Positions 14,511-22,714 of a stretch of 64,000 nucleotides of DNA are shown in pieces. The position numbers and the translations under genes are program-made. Within the stretch, counting starts at the first letter, position 1, and the number at the start of each line of letters is the position of its first letter. Source of the DNA: Streptomyces sp. LHD-70 (GTDB lineage Bacteria > Actinomycetota > Actinomycetes > Streptomycetales > Streptomycetaceae); NCBI RefSeq assembly GCF_031157275.1, contig NZ_JAVIFW010000007.1, positions 336,284-400,283 of the forward strand. Reading direction: 5' to 3'. The notes beneath the pieces were generated by a model, which made no database searches, was not told the origin of the DNA, and was given only the letters and a program-made list of their open reading frames with translations.

Positions 14511-16547
14511 GTGACCGGCAACGACGACCCCCTGATGAGTTCGTTCGTTCTCAAGAACCTGACGCTGCGCAACCGGATCGTCAGCACGTCGCACGAGCCG
14601 GCGTACAGCGAGGACGGCCTGCCCAAGGACCGTTACCGCGCCTACCACGTCGAGAAGGCCCGCGGCGGCGTCGGACTGACCATGATCGGCGGCAGTGCGC
14701 TCGTCAGCCGGGACAGCGCACCCGCGTTCGGGAATCTGCAGCTCTGGAAGGACGAGTCCGAGCCCTGGCTGCGCCGCCTCGCCGATGAGGTGCACGAGCA
14801 GGGCGCGGCCGTGATGACCCAGCTCACCCACCTCGGCCACCGCACCAGCAACTACACCGACAACTGGCTCCCGGCGATCTCCGCGAGCGACGTCCGCGAG
14901 CCCGCCCACCGCGCCTTCGCCAAGGCCGCCGAGCAGTGGGACCTCGACCGGGTGCTGCAGGACTTCGTCGACGTCGCACAGCGCTGCAGGTCGGCGGGGC
15001 TCGACGGCATCGAGGTCATGGTGTGGGGCCACCTCCTCGACGCGTTCTGGACGCCGTTCTGGAACCACCGCGACGACGAGTACGGCGGCTCGTACGAGAA
15101 CCGGATGCGGTACCCGCTCCAGGTCATCCGCGCTGTACGGGAAGCGGTCGGGCCGGACTTCGCGATCGGGGCGCGCATGACGTTCGACGAGGAGCGCGAG
15201 GGCGGCCTGGAGACGGGCGAGGCGCTGCGCATCGCGGAGGACATCACCGAGGCCGGGATCGACTTCATCAGCCTGATCAAGGGGTCGATCGGCACCGACG
15301 CCGACCTGGCCCGCACCATTCCACCGATGTCCACGCCGGCCTCTCCGCATCTGGAGTTCGCGGGGCAGATAAAGCAGAAGCTGTCGGTACCCGTCATGCA
15401 CGCGGGTCGGATCAGCGATGTCGCGACCGCGCGGTACGCGATCGCGGAAGGTCTGCTCGACCTGGTGGGCATGACCCGGGCGTTGATGGCCGATCCCGAG
15501 CTGCCCCACAAGGTCGGGGACGGCCGCACCGACCAGATCCGACCATGCGTCGGCGCCAACATGTGCATCGACGGCATCTACCAGTCCGGCGCCGCGTACT
15601 GCATGCACAACCCGTCCACCGGGCGGGAGTTGGAGGTGCCGCACCGCATCGAGCCGGTCGGCGCGGGCAAGCGTGTGGCGGTCGTCGGCGCCGGACCCGC
15701 CGGTCTGGAGGCGGCCCGCGTCCTCGCAGAGCGCGGCCACCGGGTCGAGTTGTTCGAGGCGGGCGACAAGGTGGGCGGCCAGCTGCTCCTGGCGTCGAAG
15801 GCCCCGCGCCGACGCGACCTGCGCGGCATCATCGACTGGCGCACCGACGAACTGGCCCGCCTGGGCGTGCCGGTGCACCTCCACACGTACGTCGAGGGTG
15901 CGGCGCTCCTCGGCGAGGCCTGGGACGTAGTGGTCGTCGCGACCGGCGGCACCCCCGCGGCCCCGCCGATCCCGGGCGCCGGCCTGGTCCATGACACCTG
16001 GGACGTCCTCGCGGGGGTGCGCCGGCCGCGTGGACACGTCCTGGTCTACGACGACCACGGAGGCAACCAGGCGCTCGACGCGGTGGAGGCCCTCGTACGG
16101 TCGGGCGCCACCGTCGAACTCGTCACGCCCGAGCGAACGTTGTCCCCCGACGTCGGCTCGCTCACGGCATCCGGATACATCAACTCCCTTGCCGAGAACG
16201 GCGTCACGACCACGGTCACGCGCCGCCTGCACTCGGTCACGCGGACCCCGCGGGGCCTGGAGGCGGAGTTCGGCGTGGACGGTTTCGACTTCCGTGAGCG
16301 CCGGACGTTCGACGCCGTCGTGGCAGAGATGGGCACCGACCCGGTCCAGGAGCTCTACGACGAACTACTCGGCTCCTCGACCAACTCCGGCGCTGTCGAC
16401 CTGAACGCACTCCTGGCACGCGAGCCCCAGACCCTCGTACGCAACGTACACGGCACGTTCCAGCTGTTCCGCATCGGAGACGCCGTGGCGAGCCGCAACG
16501 TGCACGCCGCGATGCTGGACGCGGCCCGCCTCTGCCGAACGATCTGA
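14511..16547 (+). CDS. OYE-type FMN/FAD N-demethylase (N-methylproline demethylase-like)
   Basis: The 678-residue protein has an N-terminal NADH:flavin oxidoreductase barrel (residues 1-~370), an iron-sulfur segment and a C-terminal FAD/NAD(P) Rossmann part (VAVVGAGPAGLEAARVLAERG at ~385). This is the trimethylamine dehydrogenase / dienoyl-CoA reductase architecture also used by N-methylproline demethylases. The cluster motif reads CVGANMC...YCMHNP, so only three of the four canonical Cys are present (CIGCNxC would be expected). The GTG start follows GGAGG. With hydroxyproline genes around it, removal of the last N-methyl group from N-methyl(hydroxy)proline is the likely role. Confidence 0.82.
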   Translation: MTGNDDPLMSSFVLKNLTLRNRIVSTSHEPAYSEDGLPKDRYRAYHVEKARGGVGLTMIGGSALVSRDSAPAFGNLQLWKDESEPWLRRLADEVHEQGAAVMTQLTHLGHRTSNYTDNWLPAISASDVREPAHRAFAKAAEQWDLDRVLQDFVDVAQRCRSAGLDGIEVMVWGHLLDAFWTPFWNHRDDEYGGSYENRMRYPLQVIRAVREAVGPDFAIGARMTFDEEREGGLETGEALRIAEDITEAGIDFISLIKGSIGTDADLARTIPPMSTPASPHLEFAGQIKQKLSVPVMHAGRISDVATARYAIAEGLLDLVGMTRALMADPELPHKVGDGRTDQIRPCVGANMCIDGIYQSGAAYCMHNPSTGRELEVPHRIEPVGAGKRVAVVGAGPAGLEAARVLAERGHRVELFEAGDKVGGQLLLASKAPRRRDLRGIIDWRTDELARLGVPVHLHTYVEGAALLGEAWDVVVVATGGTPAAPPIPGAGLVHDTWDVLAGVRRPRGHVLVYDDHGGNQALDAVEALVRSGATVELVTPERTLSPDVGSLTASGYINSLAENGVTTTVTRRLHSVTRTPRGLEAEFGVDGFDFRERRTFDAVVAEMGTDPVQELYDELLGSSTNSGAVDLNALLAREPQTLVRNVHGTFQLFRIGDAVASRNVHAAMLDAARLCRTI

Positions 16548-16556
16548 CGGGCCGAC

Positions 16557-17537
16557 ATGACCACAACTGTCACTCACGACGAACTTGTCGCGCTCTGCAC
16601 GCGGGCCCTGCGGGCGGCGGGCGAGGAGGCCGAGGCCGCCGGGGTGCTGGCGCGGGCCGTCGTCGACGCCGAGCAGGCGGGCAACCGGGCCGTCGGCGTC
16701 ACGCATCTCTTCGACTACCTGGATGCGTACCGCGACGGCCGCATCATCCCCGGCGCCGTGCCGGAGGTGACCCGCGCGGCGCCGTCCTGCCTGGTCGCCG
16801 ACGCGCACCACGGGCTGGCGCAGGTCGCGTTCGAGGCGGCGGCCCCAAACCTGTTCGCGGCCGTCGAGACGAGCGGTGTCGCCGCCCTGTGGATCCGGCG
16901 CTCGTACACCTGCGGCGAACTCGGCCACTACGCCCGCCGGGCCGCCGAACACGGCCTCGCCGCCGTGGCCTGCGCCAACAGCCCGGCCCTCATGTCGCTC
17001 GGCGGCTCCGGCTCCGCCGTGCTCGGCACGAACCCGCTCGCCTACGCCTTTCCCCGCTCCGGCGAACCCCCGCTGGTCATCGACCAGGCGTCCTCGCAGA
17101 CCGCATACGTCAACCTGAAGCAGGCGGCCAAGGCCGGTGAACCGATCCCCGCCGGATGGGCTGTGGGCTCCGACGGTACGGAGACCACCGATGCGGCGGC
17201 CGCCGTGGCCGGGGCGCTGCTCCCGTTCGGCGGGCACCGCGGCGGGAACATCGCCCTCCTCGTGGAACTCCTCGCGACGCTCGCAGGGGGCTCGTTCTCC
17301 CTGGACGCACCGCCCTTCGACGGCGGCACCCGGCCACCAGGCATCGGCGTCTTCATCCTGTGCCTCAACCCCGCGGCGTTCACCGGCGCGCCCGACCGTG
17401 CCGCCGCGCATCTCCGCAGGCTGCGCGACGAGCACGCCGTACACCTGCCCGCACTCGAAAGCCCCGCCCCGTCAGCCGTGATCGGCCTTGCCCCTGAGAC
17501 GGCCCGCCGGCTGCGCACCGCGGCCGACGCCCAGTGA
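16557..17537 (+). CDS. Malate/L-lactate dehydrogenase (Ldh2) family reductase
   Basis: The 326-residue protein shows Ldh2 features: GVTHLFDYLD near residue 45, GTNPLAYAFPRSGEPPLVID in the middle and a GHRGGNIALLVELLA segment near residue 225. The family includes Delta1-pyrroline-2-carboxylate reductases of D-proline and 3-hydroxyproline catabolism, which suits this island, but also ureidoglycolate and lactate dehydrogenases. It begins 10 bases after the N-demethylase stop, so co-translation with it is likely. Confidence 0.8.
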   Translation: MTTTVTHDELVALCTRALRAAGEEAEAAGVLARAVVDAEQAGNRAVGVTHLFDYLDAYRDGRIIPGAVPEVTRAAPSCLVADAHHGLAQVAFEAAAPNLFAAVETSGVAALWIRRSYTCGELGHYARRAAEHGLAAVACANSPALMSLGGSGSAVLGTNPLAYAFPRSGEPPLVIDQASSQTAYVNLKQAAKAGEPIPAGWAVGSDGTETTDAAAAVAGALLPFGGHRGGNIALLVELLATLAGGSFSLDAPPFDGGTRPPGIGVFILCLNPAAFTGAPDRAAAHLRRLRDEHAVHLPALESPAPSAVIGLAPETARRLRTAADAQ

Positions 17538-17551
17538 AAGGAGTCCGCCGC

Positions 17552-18910
17552 ATGCAGCACGACGTACTCATCGTCGGCGCCGGCGCCGCAGGCGTGACGA
17601 CCGCCTACCAGCTCCGTGAATCCGGCCTCGACATCGGCGTCTACGAATCCTCGGACCGGATCGGCGGACGCACCCGCAGCGTCGGCATCGGCGGCCTCGC
17701 CGTCAACACCGGCGCCATGTTCATCTACCGTGACACCCCTGCCGAAGCGCTGGCAGCCGAACTCGGCATCCGCACCGAGCCGTTCGAGCCGGATACCTAC
17801 GGAATCCACGTGCACGGCCGGACCGTGGTCGACGCCGACAACACGGCACTCATCGCCCGCCTGCCCCTGGACGACGAGGCCAGGAAGCAGCTCACCGCCT
17901 TCGTCGACGAAGCCATGGACGAGTACCGGCGCTGCACCGACGGTGGCGCACTCGCCTCCCGCTCCGACGAACTCGGCGCACAGTCGGTCGAGGACCGGCT
18001 CACCGACCTGCACCCGGACGTCGCCCGCATCATCAGGACCGCTGTCCGGGGCGGCGCCGTCGGCAAGGCCTCGCAGACCACCGCCCAGTACGGCCTGCGG
18101 TACTTCGCCTCCTACCTCGCCCACGAGAAGCGCAACCGGCTCTTCCCTGTGGACGGCATGCAGCAGCTTCCGCTGCGCATGGCGGAGCAACTACCTAAAG
18201 GAACCGTGCACTTGGGGGTGACGGTCGAGTCCGTCGAGCCGCTCGACGACGGCGCCCATCGGGTCCGGCTCCGCGAGCCGGACGGCAGCACGAGAACGGT
18301 CGCGGCCCGCCGCGTGGTCGTCACCGTGCCCGCACCCCAGGTGCCGGAGGTCGTGCCGCACCTGCCCGGCTGGAAGCGGGACGCCCTGGACAAGGCCCTC
18401 ACCCCGGGCAGCAGAACCCTCGCCGTCGTCGCCGATGTCCGCCACGCCCCGCACCTGGCCGACTGGTCCTTCCTCACCACGGTCGGCACCCGCTTCGACG
18501 CCGTCATCAACCCCACACCCGGCCGCCCCCGAACCGATCCCCGTACGGGCGCCTCCCTCATCCAGTACGTCTGCTACGGCAACAGCGCGGGCCACCAGGA
18601 GGGATTCGGCACCAACGAGTCGGAACTCGACGCCTGGGTAAAGGACTTCCTCATCGTGGCGCCGGAACTACGCGGCCATGTCGTCGGCGTGCATGGGCAG
18701 ACCTGGCCGCACTGCTTCTCCCTCCTGTCCCCCACACGACTGTCCGTACTGGACGCGCTGCGCCGCCCGGTCCACGGCATCGAGTTCGCGGGCGACTACA
18801 CCTCGGCGACGGCAGGCACGCACGGCTGCTACGCCGAGGCGCAGCGAGTCGCCGAGAGCCTGCTGCGTGCCGAGTCCACAGCCGAGGGGCTTGAACTCGA
18901 CACGCGTTGA
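17552..18910 (+). CDS. Flavin monoamine oxidase family protein
   Basis: The 452-residue protein starts MQHDVLIVGAGAAGVTTAYQL, an FAD Rossmann motif, with SSDRIGGRTRS following. The C terminus has the second FAD contact IEFAGDYTSATAGTHGCYAEA. AAAGGAG (17537-17543) sets the ATG at 17552. It oxidises a primary or secondary amine with O2. It closes the plus-strand run, and a hairpin lies immediately downstream. The specific amine is unknown, but an amine released by the island's demethylase or an imino acid would fit. Confidence 0.82.
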   Translation: MQHDVLIVGAGAAGVTTAYQLRESGLDIGVYESSDRIGGRTRSVGIGGLAVNTGAMFIYRDTPAEALAAELGIRTEPFEPDTYGIHVHGRTVVDADNTALIARLPLDDEARKQLTAFVDEAMDEYRRCTDGGALASRSDELGAQSVEDRLTDLHPDVARIIRTAVRGGAVGKASQTTAQYGLRYFASYLAHEKRNRLFPVDGMQQLPLRMAEQLPKGTVHLGVTVESVEPLDDGAHRVRLREPDGSTRTVAARRVVVTVPAPQVPEVVPHLPGWKRDALDKALTPGSRTLAVVADVRHAPHLADWSFLTTVGTRFDAVINPTPGRPRTDPRTGASLIQYVCYGNSAGHQEGFGTNESELDAWVKDFLIVAPELRGHVVGVHGQTWPHCFSLLSPTRLSVLDALRRPVHGIEFAGDYTSATAGTHGCYAEAQRVAESLLRAESTAEGLELDTR

Positions 18911-18942
18911 GGCTGTCGACACCACGTTCGGTCTCGACAGCC
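18911..18942 (+). terminator. Hairpin after the catabolic operon
   Basis: GGCTGTCGA (18911-18919) pairs perfectly with TCGACAGCC (18934-18942) across a 14-base loop, starting directly at the stop codon of the amine oxidase gene. There is no T-run, as is common in Streptomyces. Confidence 0.6.
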
Positions 18943-19034
18943 CCGATTTCGACTTCGGACCAAGCACCCCTGGAACGCACAGCCGCTGTCGGCCATTCGC
19001 CCTGCGTGTCGGGCTCGGCTGGACAAACACCAGC

Positions 19035-19204
19035 TCAGCGCACCCGACCCCGCGGTTTCAGCGGCACCGCGGGCAGTTCCGGCGCAGGCAGCGGATCACC
19101 GTCGTACCCCTTCACCTCACCGAAGCGATCCCCATCCATCCAGTCCGAACGGGCCTGCGCGATATCCTCGTTGGAGCGCCCGATGAAGTTCCACCACATA
19201 CCAC
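19035..19204 (-). pseudogene. 3' fragment of a pirin-family gene
   Basis: The minus strand reads MWWNFIGRSNEDIAQARSDW, then RFGEVKGYDGDPLPAPELP and ends PLKPRGRVR-stop. This is the characteristic C terminus of actinobacterial pirin-like proteins. Homology stops abruptly just before MWWN and the bases upstream lead into the integrase gene region. Only about 55 of ~320 residues remain. The breakpoint next to the integrase suggests that insertion or excision of a mobile element truncated the gene. Confidence 0.75.
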
Positions 19205-19293
19205 AGGAATGACGGTTCTCCCCAGGTCAGGGGCGTAACCGACCCTCGGACGTCAGCAATTCGTCAGCATTGGCATCCGAGGAGTCAGCACAC

Positions 19294-20457
19294 GTGGCTA
19301 CCAAGACGTTGGCCCATGGAATGGGTACGTTCTTCAAGGACTGCGAGCACGCCGAGTCGCGGTGGTCCAAGTGCCCGCACCTGTACAAGATCAGGTACCG
19401 GGACGGGACGGGGAAGCAGACGGTGGAATCCGGGTTCGCCACCCAGAACCTGGCCATCGAGCGTTTGACGGAGATCTACAACGCGAAGCGGTCCGCTCCG
19501 CAGACCCAGCGACAGACCAAGGCCGAGCGCATCAAGAAGTACGGCACGATGCAGTTCGCCGAGTACACCACCGAGTGGAAGGCGAGCCAGCGCGACCTGG
19601 CCGAGGCCTCGGTTCGGCACCTCAACTCCCTTCTGGAAAACCACCTTTACCCCACGCTCGGCAGCCGCCGGATGGCAACGTTCGACCATAAGGTCGTCGA
19701 CGGCTTCATCCAGACCATGGAGCGCAACGGCATAGGCATGGCCACCCAGGCCAACGCCTACGACAAGCTGAAGGCGATCCTCCTCGACGCGCACCGTCTG
19801 GGCCTCTACGCCGACAACCCCCTCGACGGGGTCAAGCCACCCCAGTACGACCCTGAACGCAGCGTCATCCCGTCCGTAGCGCAGCTCCGCACCATACGAA
19901 CGGCCGGCGACGACACCTTCCTGCTCTTCGCCGACCTGATGAGCGGCTGTGGCATGCGCAACGGGGAAGCTGCTGCGGTCAACCTCAACAACATAGTCGC
20001 CGACGACGTCTACCGGATCACCGAGCAGGTGAACCAGACGACAGGAACGTACGCGCGCCTAAAGCACCGCAAAGTCGGCGAGTACCGCGATGTCCCCCTG
20101 CCGGCCAGCATCAAGACGACCATCGAGTGGTACGCCGACAAGCACGGCACCATTGAGGGCTACTTGCTGCGACACCCGAAGGACATCACCAGGCCATTTC
20201 CCTACCACTACTTGCAGAACCAGTGGCAACGGGACATCAAGCAGTCCGAGCAAGCAGACATCCCTGACGGCATGGTCGTCTACGGCTTCCGCCACTTCTT
20301 CGCCTCGAACTGCCTCACCAACGGCATCCCGATCACCGACGTCGCCGAGTGGATGGGGCACAAGAGCCTCGACATCACCTTCAAGATCTACCGTCACCTC
20401 ATGCCTGGCTCGATCGGCAAGGCCGCCAAGATCCTGGACGTGGGGCTCGCGGTGTAA
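19294..20457 (+). CDS. Tyrosine site-specific integrase
   Basis: The 387-residue protein has a core-binding region (~90-170) and a catalytic domain with GCGMRNGEAAAVNLNNI (first Arg), YGFRHFFASNCL (second Arg region, with Tyr replacing the usual His before the Arg box) and EWMGHKSLDITFKIYRHL (His and nucleophile Tyr). GTG at 19294 follows GAGGAG; a TTG at 19270 is the alternative. It is followed by an excisionase-like gene. It probably integrated a plasmid- or phage-like element of which only this end remains. Confidence 0.88.
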   Translation: MATKTLAHGMGTFFKDCEHAESRWSKCPHLYKIRYRDGTGKQTVESGFATQNLAIERLTEIYNAKRSAPQTQRQTKAERIKKYGTMQFAEYTTEWKASQRDLAEASVRHLNSLLENHLYPTLGSRRMATFDHKVVDGFIQTMERNGIGMATQANAYDKLKAILLDAHRLGLYADNPLDGVKPPQYDPERSVIPSVAQLRTIRTAGDDTFLLFADLMSGCGMRNGEAAAVNLNNIVADDVYRITEQVNQTTGTYARLKHRKVGEYRDVPLPASIKTTIEWYADKHGTIEGYLLRHPKDITRPFPYHYLQNQWQRDIKQSEQADIPDGMVVYGFRHFFASNCLTNGIPITDVAEWMGHKSLDITFKIYRHLMPGSIGKAAKILDVGLAV

Positions 20458-20530
20458 GGAAGAGGGAGCCATGACCCATCGGGCTGGCGAACTCAACTGC
20501 ACAGGCATGACCACGACTTCACAGCGGCCG

Positions 20531-20719
20531 TCAGGTGAGTATCCGCTGCTGCCTGACCCACGCCTCGACCTCGGACATCCTGAACTGAATCTTCGCGTTC
20601 CGCCCCGCACCGAACCGATACGGCCGCAGACCAAGCCTCGGGGCCTCGCGATAGACCCACTGAACAGACATGTTGAGATAGTTGGCCGTCTGCTTAACAT
20701 CCATGAACTGCACAGCCAT
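20531..20719 (-). CDS. Excisionase-like helix-turn-helix protein
   Basis: The 62-residue protein contains MDVKQTANYLNMSVQWVYREAPRLGL, a MerR/AlpA-type winged helix used by excisionases and plasmid regulators, and ends WVRQQRILT. It lies 70 bases from the integrase on the opposite strand. By context it is the recombination directionality factor (Xis) or a small regulator of the element. Confidence 0.7.
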   Translation of the reverse strand: MAVQFMDVKQTANYLNMSVQWVYREAPRLGLRPYRFGAGRNAKIQFRMSEVEAWVRQQRILT

Positions 20720-21064
20720 GAGAACCTACCTGCGAATTTCAGACACGCCTGGGCGGAAACCCAGACGCGCCCAACCTGCAGGCAACGACCGGTTTGGCCT
20801 GGCCGTGGAATCACGGTACGGCCGGCCAAACCCACCCAACAGCCCGGATTGAGTGGGCCGACCGGACCCGTCCGGCAGCAATGGAATCTTCGCGTAGTCG
20901 CTACGAATGACTAACAGAACCGCCTCGAAGCGGAGGCGCATCGTAGAGCCATCTTCCGGCCTCACCAAACCGCGGATTCTCCTGATTCTTGGACACGGCC
21001 GACACCGAAACGTGTGGGCCAGTTTCTGGACATCCGCTTCCCGCTTCACGAGGTCAGGTTCCCC
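20720..21064. other. Gene-free spacer between excisionase and SH3 gene
   Basis: No credible gene is seen. It contains an inverted repeat, GGTTTGGCC (20791-20799) and GGCCAAACC (20824-20832), with a further GC-rich match inside. This is a candidate binding site for the recombinase or the excisionase. Confidence 0.4.
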
Positions 21065-21412
21065 ATGCGCACTTCCCGTATAGCCGTCACCGCGTCCGTC
21101 CTGGGGGCGCTAGCGCTTCCCCTCGTCACCGCGTCCGCCGCCCATGCCGCCCTGCCGACTGCGACCCCCGGTTCCACAAGTGGTTACTGCACCGGGCCCG
21201 GCCCCTGGGCGGTACACGGCACGAGTGCGGTGAAGATCCGTTCGCACCCGTCGTCGAAGTCCACAGCCCGCGGTGTGCTGCATAAGTCGCACAGCTTCAA
21301 GGCCAAGAAGAAGTCGGGCGGTTGGGTGTACGTCATCAACAAGACCACCGGCATAAAGGGCTGGGCCTCGGGGAAGTACGTGTACCGCGCCGCGGGAATG
21401 TGTCTCGACTGA
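21065..21412 (+). CDS. Secreted SH3-domain protein
   Basis: The 115-residue protein begins with a Sec signal (MRTSRIAVTASVLGALALPL, cleavage probably after SAAHA). The mature part resembles a bacterial SH3 domain: VKIRSHPSSKSTARGVLHKSH, then GGWVYVINKTTGIKGWASGKYV. Such domains bind cell-wall peptide or proteins. Two Cys (GYC and the terminal MCLD) may form a disulfide. It is a single gene followed by a strong terminator. Confidence 0.8.
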   Translation: MRTSRIAVTASVLGALALPLVTASAAHAALPTATPGSTSGYCTGPGPWAVHGTSAVKIRSHPSSKSTARGVLHKSHSFKAKKKSGGWVYVINKTTGIKGWASGKYVYRAAGMCLD

Positions 21413-21506
21413 CCAGCGGGCCACGAAAGCATCCCCTTAAGTGCCCGTGGCGCCGTCGCGCGGCGGGGCATGCACCGTAGTGCACGACCGCGATCACATC
21501 GGTTCG

Positions 21507-21537
21507 GGGGCCGCACTCCGTGCTGGAGTGCGGCCCC
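21507..21537 (+). terminator. Strong hairpin downstream of the SH3 gene
   Basis: GGGGCCGCACTCC and GGAGTGCGGCCCC form a perfect 13-base-pair stem with a 5-base loop. There is no T-tract. Confidence 0.75.
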
Positions 21538-21699
21538 TGCGTTGTGGCCGCCGTAGGGCGCGGTGACGGGCTCGAAGGGGGGCCACCAGGTGCTTGATGT
21601 CCATGCCCGGCATCGGCATCAGGACCGGCACCCGCATCTCATCTACGTTGACACCTCCGAACGCGTCGCCGCTGCGACGCCAGGATCTCGTCACCGTGC

Positions 21700-22245
21700 G
21701 TGATGCCGCCTATAGTTGACGACTTCCTCGATGCCGCCGAGCAGGCCCGGCGGCTCGACGCTGACGGTTACCTCGCCGTCGGCGGCGGATCCACGATCGG
21801 CCTGGGCAAGGCCCTGGCGCTGGAGTTCGGGGCTCCCGTGGTCGCAGTCCCCACGTACTCGGGCTCGGAGATGACGCCGATCTGGGGCCTGACCGAGAAC
21901 GCGCAGAAGCGGACCGGTCAGGACCGGGCGGTGCTGCCGCGCAGCGTCGTCTACGACCCCGATCTCACCCTGACGCTCCCGCCGGAGGTCTCGGCCACCA
22001 GCGGGCTGAACGCCCTCGCGCACGCCGTCGAGGCACTCTACGCACCCGACGGGTCGCCGGTCATCGCGGCGATGGCCGAACAGGGCGTGCGCGACCTGGC
22101 GGCCGCACTGCCGGCGCTCGTCGACGACCCCCCAGGCCCCTGGTCGCCCGCGCCGCCGCGCTCCAGGAGGCGGTCCTGGCGAACCCATACTCCAACCCCC
22201 GCCCGGTCGGCCGCGCCGGCCTCGAGCAACTCCTGACAGGTGCGC
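21700..22245 (+). pseudogene. Broken maleylacetate reductase (Fe-ADH superfamily)
   Basis: An open frame reads ADGYLAVGGGSTIGLGKALA, VAVPTYSGSEMTPIWGLTE and SATSGLNALAHAVEALYAP, all diagnostic of maleylacetate reductases of aromatic catabolism. About 90 N-terminal residues are missing. Near 22135 the frame shifts and the C-terminal piece ANPYSNPRPVGRAGLEQLL appears in another frame, so most of the helical domain is deleted. It is a dead fragment, probably debris of recombination near the integrative element. Confidence 0.8.
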
Positions 22246-22714
22246 TGTGACGACTCTCGTCGGCACGAGGTGATCTGTACACCGGCCCGCACCCCCGTGG
22301 GGCGGATGCGTACCACCGGCGAACATCTGCTCGCACTTCCGTTAATGATCCTATTGAAGTCGGCACATCCGAGCCCCAAAGACCGGCACCCCGCCTCAAT
22401 TCCGGTGAGACAGGGGCATCGCGCCTCGGGGTGATCTACCGCGGGTTTCCGCCTTCGGGGTGGAGGAACGACGCGGCGCGCGGACCGCCTGAGCGCCCAT
22501 GATCCATGGGCGCATGTGGGCGATCAAGTCCTTTGCCAGAGCGCTGCTTTGGGCACCGTGAGGAAACGGTGGTCGACGCCAGTGCTGGCGTCGAAACACG
22601 AGGTTATGTTGGGGATTCAGCCCGGCACCTCGTGAGAGCGCGGGGGCGTTCGGTCGGTTGGGGCTCGATGACTGCACGGTCGGCTGGGCATCGTAGAACC
22701 GGCTCGACGCTGTG
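22246..22714. other. Gene-free region with two palindromes
   Basis: No convincing gene is visible. Two clean palindromes occur: GCGCCCAT-gatcc-ATGGGCGC at 22493-22513 and TCGACGCCAG-tg-CTGGCGTCGA at 22573-22594. They lie downstream of the dimethylglycine oxidase stop, so they may serve as terminators or operators; neither has a T-run. Confidence 0.45.

Noticed and set aside
12950..16232. Long minus-strand frames opposite the aldehyde dehydrogenase and the N-demethylase
   Set aside because: Shadows of strongly supported genes; composition lacks any domain pattern.
20471..20914. Plus-strand frame after the integrase (MTHRAGELN...)
   Set aside because: Overlaps the excisionase-like gene on the other strand, which has a recognisable HTH; this frame has none.
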